Below are positions 59,671 to 64,000 of a DNA stretch of 64,000 nucleotides, piece by piece. Within the stretch, counting starts at the first letter, position 1; each line of letters starts with the position of its first letter. The DNA comes from Nonomuraea sp. PA05. GTDB taxonomy: Bacteria; Actinomycetota; Actinomycetes; Streptosporangiales; Streptosporangiaceae. Both the position numbers and the translations under genes were made by a program. The notes under the pieces were generated by a model. The model was not told where the DNA came from. It worked only from the letters and a program-made list of their open reading frames with translations, and did not search any database. The stretch covers positions 1 to 64,000 of the forward strand of contig NZ_VSEY01000051.1 in the NCBI RefSeq assembly GCF_008086045.1. Direction: 5' to 3'.

Positions 59671-61371
59671 CTACGACTTCTTCGGCGTGGGGGTCGGCGT
59701 CGGGGTGGGCGTGGGCGAGGCGTCCTCGGGGCAGACGCTGTCGACGACGACCAGCGTGACGGTGGTGCCCTTGGTCACCGGCTTGCCCGCGCCCGGCGTG
59801 GTCGCCTTGACCCTGCCGCAGCGCATGCCGTCGGTGGTGGTGGTCTGGTCCTCAGGGTTGGACAGCAGGCCGGCCGCCTCCACCATGCTCACCGCGTCCG
59901 GGTAGCGCTTGCCGATCACGTTCGGCATCAGCACCTTGTTGGTGGACACGGTGGGGGTGGGCGACTTCGAGACCGACGGGGTGGAGGAGGGCGTGCTCGA
60001 CGGCGTCTTCGTCGGCTCCTCGGTCTCCTCGGGAGCCTGGGTGGGCGGCCTCGACGTCCTGACGGTGGGGGGCCTGGTCGTCTCCCTCGTCGGCTCGGGC
60101 TCCTCGGGCTTCGACGTGGTGGGCCTGGGCGGCTTGGTGGTCTCCGGATCGGCGGCGTTGGTCATGGTGGTCGTCGGCTCCGGTGAGCCGAGGGGCATGC
60201 CCGTCAGCGCGACCGCGGTGGCGCCCGCGCCGAGCACGACCGCCGCCGCGATGCCCGCGATCAGCCCTGTCCTGCGCGGTGCCTTGGCCGCGCGGCGGCT
60301 CCCGCCGCGCCGGTCGGAGACCGCCGTGTCCTCGTGCGCCATCCTGGCGCCCGTCTGGTACGGGTTCGGGTCGTGCTGGCCGGGCTGCTGGAACTGACCC
60401 GTCTGCTGGTACTGCTGGCCGGTCTGGGCGTACTGCTGGCCCGTCTGCGGGTACTGCTGCTGCTGTTGCGGGGCCTGCTGGTACTGCTGCGATGCCTGCT
60501 GCTGCGGCGCCTGGGCCATGGTGGAGCCGGTGGCCAGCTCGGGGACGGCGGGCGTCTGGCCGCTGGCGATGGCCCTGGCTGCCTCGCTCATCGCGCGTGC
60601 GCTGGGGTAGCGCCTGGCCGGGTCCTTCGACAGGGCGATCTCGACCAGCGTGCGCACCGGCTGGGGGATGTCCTGGGGCAGCGGCGGCGGGGCCTCGCGG
60701 ATGTGCTTGAGCGCGATCGTGACCGCGCTGTCGCCGTCGAAGGGCCGCTGGCCGACCAGGCACTCGTAGGCGACCACGCCGAGCGCGTAGATGTCCACGG
60801 CGGGCGTCACGGGGGCGCCCTCGGCCTGCTCGGGGGCGCAGTAGGCGGCGGTGCCGAGCACCATGCCGGCGTCGGTGAGCCGGCTGGCGATGTCGGAGCG
60901 GGCGATGCCGAAGTCGGTGAGGACGAGTGTGCCGTCGCGCTGCACGAGCAGGTTGCCCGGCTTGACGTCGCGGTGCACGATGCCCTGGTCGTGCACGGCC
61001 TGAAGGGCCGAGGCGGCCTGCGCGATGAGCTCCATGGCCGCCTGCGGCGGGATGCGCCCCAGCCTGGCCAGCAGGCGGTCGAGCGGCTCGCCGTCGACGA
61101 ACTTCATCACCAGGTAGACGGTGTCGCCGCTGACGCCGTAGTCGTAGACGTCCACCACGCCGGAGTGGTTGATCGTGGCCATCGCCCGCGCTTCCCCCTG
61201 GAAGCGTGCGACGAACCCGGGGTCCTCCATGCGGCCTGGGAGCAGCACTTTGACGGCGACGGTGCGCGCGAGCACGACGTCCTCGCCTCGCCACACCTCG
61301 CCCATGCCACCGGCACCGATGCGGGTATCCAGCCGATACCGCCCCGCCAGTGTCGTCCCTTGGGCCACCAT
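59671..61371 (-). CDS. PASTA-domain Ser/Thr protein kinase
   Basis: A 566-residue Hanks-type kinase. The glycine loop is GAGGMGEVW, the ATP-binding Lys41 is in VAVKVLL, HRDVKPGN is the catalytic loop and DFGIARSD the metal loop. A Gln-rich linker (QQQASQQYQQAPQQQQQYPQ and following) precedes the membrane segment (LIAGIAAAVVLGAGATAVAL). Outside are a Thr/Pro/Ser-rich stalk and one PASTA domain (MPNVIGKRYPDAVSMVEAAG, LVVVD). It resembles PknB-like kinases but has only one PASTA repeat. It probably senses cell-wall fragments. It is convergent to the ThDP enzyme gene. Confidence 0.92.
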   Translation of the reverse strand: MVAQGTTLAGRYRLDTRIGAGGMGEVWRGEDVVLARTVAVKVLLPGRMEDPGFVARFQGEARAMATINHSGVVDVYDYGVSGDTVYLVMKFVDGEPLDRLLARLGRIPPQAAMELIAQAASALQAVHDQGIVHRDVKPGNLLVQRDGTLVLTDFGIARSDIASRLTDAGMVLGTAAYCAPEQAEGAPVTPAVDIYALGVVAYECLVGQRPFDGDSAVTIALKHIREAPPPLPQDIPQPVRTLVEIALSKDPARRYPSARAMSEAARAIASGQTPAVPELATGSTMAQAPQQQASQQYQQAPQQQQQYPQTGQQYAQTGQQYQQTGQFQQPGQHDPNPYQTGARMAHEDTAVSDRRGGSRRAAKAPRRTGLIAGIAAAVVLGAGATAVALTGMPLGSPEPTTTMTNAADPETTKPPRPTTSKPEEPEPTRETTRPPTVRTSRPPTQAPEETEEPTKTPSSTPSSTPSVSKSPTPTVSTNKVLMPNVIGKRYPDAVSMVEAAGLLSNPEDQTTTTDGMRCGRVKATTPGAGKPVTKGTTVTLVVVDSVCPEDASPTPTPTPTPTPKKS

Positions 61372-61612
61372 GATTCCCCCGCTACCCCCTACTTCCGTAA
61401 CCCTCTTACCTCGCCCACCCCGCGGACCTCCAACAAAGCGAAGTTTTGTCGCGGTGAGGTAACACAGTGGTCACGGAACTCAGAGAGTGTACGACTCACC
61501 TGACCCACATGCCACTCAAATGCCTCAAGCCGTACAAAGCCTATCCTGGGGCCTTACGACCTCACTTGTCCGCGTTTCCGGTAACTCAGCGGCCTCATGA
61601 GAGGCTCGTGAC

Positions 61613-61993
61613 ATGACGCTCACGCCTGGTCTCCGTGCCCAACTGCTCATCATGGTCGAGATGGAGGACACCGCGAAGCGGATCGGCAGCGGCGACGTGC
61701 CCGTGCTGGCCACGCCCCGGTTGCTCGCGCTGGCGGAGGCGGCGACCGTACGCGCCGTCGAGCGGCACCTCGCGCCCGGCGAGACCTCCGTCGGCACCCG
61801 GGTCGAGCTCGAACACCTGGCCGCCAGCCCGCTCGGCGCCCACGTCCAGGTCGGCGTGGAGCTGACCGAGGTGGACGGGCGGCGGCTGGTCTTCGCGTTC
61901 GAGGCGCACGACAAGCACACCGTGGTCGGCAAGGGCACCATCGAGCGCGTCGTGGTCGATCGCGCCAAGTTCCTCGCCCGCGCTACTCGATGA
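61613..61993 (+). CDS. hotdog-fold thioesterase (FlK-like)
   Basis: A 126-residue thioesterase of the fluoroacetyl-CoA-thioesterase-like group. VPVLATPRLLALAEAATVRAVERHLAPGETSVGTRVELEHLAASPLGAHVQVGVELTEVDGRRLVFAFEAHDKHTVVGKGTIERVVVD is the typical sequence, with the active Glu and His (HDKHTVVGKG) in place. It hydrolyses an acyl-CoA; whether fluoroacetyl-CoA is a substrate is not implied. It overlaps the convergent biotinyl-protein gene by 11 nt. Confidence 0.87.
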   Translation: MTLTPGLRAQLLIMVEMEDTAKRIGSGDVPVLATPRLLALAEAATVRAVERHLAPGETSVGTRVELEHLAASPLGAHVQVGVELTEVDGRRLVFAFEAHDKHTVVGKGTIERVVVDRAKFLARATR

Positions 61994-62195
61994 CGGCGAT
62001 CAGGTCGCCCTCCTGGACGGTGTCGCCCTCGGCGACCCCGACCCGCGCCACCACGCCGCTCTCCTCGCAGAGCACGGGGATCTCCATCTTCATGGACTCC
62101 AGGATGACCAGCGTGTCGCCTTCGGAGACGGTGTCGCCCGCCTGGACGACCACCTTCCTGACACCGGCCACCATCTCGGCAAGCACCTCAGCCAC
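61983..62195 (-). CDS. stand-alone biotin/lipoyl carrier protein (TB7.3-like)
   Basis: A 70-residue biotinyl domain. The biotinylation site is the Lys of VILESMKMEIPV, with EGDTVQEGDLIAVIE closing the barrel. It closely follows the TB7.3 (Rv3221c) protein of M. tuberculosis, which is encoded near pdtaS and whiB1 there as well. A carboxylase partner is not in the window, so its function is uncertain. Confidence 0.9.
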   Translation of the reverse strand: MAEVLAEMVAGVRKVVVQAGDTVSEGDTLVILESMKMEIPVLCEESGVVARVGVAEGDTVQEGDLIAVIE

Positions 62196-62211
62196 CGGGA
62201 CTCCCCTCGTT

Positions 62212-63507
62212 TCACACGCGGCCGCGGTCGATCACCCGGCCCAGCGCCTCGACCGCATGAGGATCGTACGCGCTGCCCGACGACAGCCGGATGCGCTCCA
62301 GCGCGGCCCCGCCGCGGTCGCGGTCGGTCGAGGGGCCCACCAGGTCGTCGTAGGCGTTGGCGACCTTGATGATGCGGCTCGACAGCGGCGGGTCGTCGGT
62401 GATCGGGTCGCACTGCCTGCTGACCACCTCGGCCACCCGGTCGAGCACGCCCGTCTGCCTGATCACCTCCGCGCCCAGCTCGGCGATGCGACGGGCCTGC
62501 TCGGGGTCGGTCAGCACGGTCGCGCCGCCGGGGATCGGGTCGCGCAGCGAGAGCTGGCCGATGTCGTGCATCAGCGCGGCGTACTCCAGCTCCAGCAGCT
62601 CGGGCTCGGCCATGCCCAGCTCCCTGCCGATCGCCACGGCCAGGCGGCTCACCCGGCGTGAGTGCCCCGGCTCGACGTAGCCGCCCACCTCGGTGACCCG
62701 CGACAGCGCGCGGACGGTCTGCAGGTAGGTGGCCCTGATGCCGGCGTACTTGCGGAAGGCCACCTGCGTGACCAGCAGCGGCGCCGCGAACACCAGCAGC
62801 GCCACCAGGTCCATGCTGTGCGTGGCCAGGGCGAGCAGCACGCCCGACGAGGCCACGGCGGCGCCCAGCGGGAAGGCCATGTTGATCTCGTCGCGCACGG
62901 CCACCCTGAACGCCGTGCGCACCTGCTCGGCGCGCAGCAGCGCGGCGACCAGCACGTCGATCAGCAGGGTGATCCCTATGAGGGTGACCATCACCACCAG
63001 CGCCGGCCACCACGTGCTGGTCGGCGGCTTCGTCATCTCGTACAGCGGGGTCGCCAGCGGCCGGAAGGCGAAGGCCAGCAGCGCGCCGGTGAGCAGCCGC
63101 CTGGCCATCGCGTCGAGGCGCGGCGGGCGGCCCACCGCCAGGTGCGGGAGCGCCCCCGCCGTCATGCCCACCGCGATCACGGCCACGACCTGCAGCGCCG
63201 AGTGCTCCAGCGGGGTCTGGCTGAGGTCGAGCAGCAGCGTGTAGCCGAGCGCGGCGGCGGCGCCGATCGGCGCGACCTCCCTGTTGCCCGGCATGGTGAG
63301 CCTGGCCAGCTCGCCGACCGCGATCAGCGCGCCGAACCCGACCGCGATCTCCGGCCGCTCCAGCCCGACCGCCGCCGTGTGCGCCACGCCCGCCAGCGCG
63401 ACCAGGCCCGCCGCGCAGATGAGCAGGAGCTGGCCTGAGTCGAGGCGGCGCAGGACCGTGTTGAGCGAGCGGCCCGAGGCGCGCCTGACGCGCTCTGTGG
63501 TGATCAT
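62212..63507 (-). CDS. membrane protein with degenerate HD-GYP domain
   Basis: A 431-residue protein with several N-terminal membrane segments (LLLICAAGLVALAGVAH, LGYTLLLDLS, VVAVIAVGMTAGALP, ALVVMVTLIGITLLIDVLVAALL) and a C-terminal HD domain. The first half of the HD domain is normal (GHSRRVSRLAVAIGRELGM, ALMHDIGQLSLRD), but the HHE...DGxGYP part is lost (VVSRQCDPITDDPPL), so phosphodiesterase activity is doubtful. ATG 63507 overlaps the HD-GYP gene upstream by 4 nt. Confidence 0.8.
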   Translation of the reverse strand: MITTERVRRASGRSLNTVLRRLDSGQLLLICAAGLVALAGVAHTAAVGLERPEIAVGFGALIAVGELARLTMPGNREVAPIGAAAALGYTLLLDLSQTPLEHSALQVVAVIAVGMTAGALPHLAVGRPPRLDAMARRLLTGALLAFAFRPLATPLYEMTKPPTSTWWPALVVMVTLIGITLLIDVLVAALLRAEQVRTAFRVAVRDEINMAFPLGAAVASSGVLLALATHSMDLVALLVFAAPLLVTQVAFRKYAGIRATYLQTVRALSRVTEVGGYVEPGHSRRVSRLAVAIGRELGMAEPELLELEYAALMHDIGQLSLRDPIPGGATVLTDPEQARRIAELGAEVIRQTGVLDRVAEVVSRQCDPITDDPPLSSRIIKVANAYDDLVGPSTDRDRGGAALERIRLSSGSAYDPHAVEALGRVIDRGRV

Positions 63508-64000
63508 GACCCGGTCACGACCTGGATGGGCATAGTCGGGTCGTCGTGGTCCTTGATCGTCGCCTCCGCGGCGTCGGGCGGCGGCTGGTCGACCCGGCGC
63601 GGCGGCTGCCACGGCTCGCGCTCCAGCGCGCGGATGAAGGCCGCCACCATCACCGGGTCGAAGTGCGTGCCCGCGCTCTTGCGCAGCTCCTCCACGGCCT
63701 CGGGGACGGGCCGGGCGCCGCGGTAGGAACGGTCGGAGGTCATCGAGTCGAACGCGTCGGCCACCGCGATCACCTTGGCGAACTCGGGGATCTCGTCGCC
63801 CGCCAGCCCCATCGGGTAGCCGGTGCCGTCGTGCTTCTCGTGGTGGTGCATGATCCCGGCGTACGCCTCGTCCAGGAAGCCGATGCCCCGCACGATCTCC
63901 AGCCCGCGCATCGGGTGGAGCTGGATGGCGGCGAACTCCTCCTCGGTCAGCGGCCCGTCCTTCTGCAGGACCTTGGTGGGCACGCCGAGCTTGCCGACGT
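63504..64000 (-). CDS. HD-GYP-type phosphohydrolase, C-terminal part (truncated by window edge)
   Basis: The visible ~165 codons are the C-terminal end of an HD-GYP domain: VGKLGVPTKVLQKDGPLTEEEFAAIQLHPMRGLEIVRG, MHHHEKHDGTGYPMGLAGDEIPEFAKVIAVADAFDSMTSDRSYRGARP. The HHE and DGTGYP motifs for metal binding and c-di-GMP hydrolysis are present, unlike in the next gene. The N-terminal part, including the HD motif, lies beyond position 64000. It overlaps the downstream membrane HD gene by 4 nt. Confidence 0.88.
   Translation of the reverse strand, partial: VGKLGVPTKVLQKDGPLTEEEFAAIQLHPMRGLEIVRGIGFLDEAYAGIMHHHEKHDGTGYPMGLAGDEIPEFAKVIAVADAFDSMTSDRSYRGARPVPEAVEELRKSAGTHFDPVMVAAFIRALEREPWQPPRRVDQPPPDAAEATIKDHDDPTMPIQVVTGS

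Noticed and set aside
59857..60710. plus-strand frames opposite the PASTA kinase
   Set aside because: Valine/Gly-rich shadows of the Thr/Pro/Gln-rich kinase linker.

Overview
The window is high-GC DNA of a filamentous-type actinobacterium. The support is a WhiB1 regulator, a DasR-type GntR regulator, an NsdA-like TPR regulator, a fused 2-oxoglutarate metabolism enzyme (Kgd), nickel superoxide dismutase, a PdtaS-type histidine kinase, a SigB/SigF-class sigma factor and many GTG/TTG starts. The overall flavour suggests Streptosporangiales (Nonomuraea-like), but this is an inference from gene content, not a taxonomic result. The first ~95 bases are almost pure G and are probably an assembly or sequencing artefact.

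Layout. 0.2-6.4 kb: GDP-mannose dehydratase with a repetitive insert, diverging from a glycosyltransferase / methyltransferase / terpene-cyclase-like trio, then a DUF1702 protein and another methyltransferase. 6.4-8.2 kb: PPOX-fold oxidoreductase, a small three-cysteine ferredoxin and a zinc alcohol dehydrogenase in one operon. 8.2-15.1 kb: a minus-strand sugar catabolic operon (ROK regulator, ribose-type ABC transporter, Gfo/Idh/MocA dehydrogenase, TIM-barrel isomerase). 15.3-20.7 kb: SDR dehydrogenase, MBL hydrolase, xi-class GST, MFS exporter with its winged-helix regulator, and a B3/B4-domain protein. 20.8-26.5 kb: kgd, a small DUF6104-type protein, and a DUF4097/PadR pair. 26.6-31 kb: MpaB-type oxygenase, quinone oxidoreductase, membrane-anchored protein, thiolase-like protein.

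The most unusual region is 31.3-41.4 kb. Six tandem paralogues of a secreted trypsin-fold protein lie in one direction. The first two keep the His-Asp-Ser triad. The last four keep His, Asp and the cysteines, but the nucleophile motif GxSGG is GxDGG in every one. These four all begin at a TTG codon and most have their own terminator. Several share upstream elements: a nearly identical 41-bp leader, CRP-like boxes, and 11-bp-phased repeats. Three of the four carry an extra ~130-residue insertion. A degenerate IS5-type transposase N-terminus sits inside the array. This looks like an expanded family of secreted pseudoproteases (or Asp-variant enzymes) of unknown role.

41.4-64 kb is mostly conserved actinobacterial chromosome: NsdA-like regulator, malic enzyme, polar amino-acid ABC transporter, CGNR zinc-finger protein, sodX/sodN, anti-sigma factor plus sigma factor, a lipid kinase, whiB1/pdtaS, dasR-bioD, a two-component system with a DUF4097 protein, a ThDP enzyme, a PASTA Ser/Thr kinase, a thioesterase, a TB7.3-like biotinyl protein and two overlapping HD-domain genes, the last cut by the window edge. 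No tRNA, rRNA or CRISPR array was seen.
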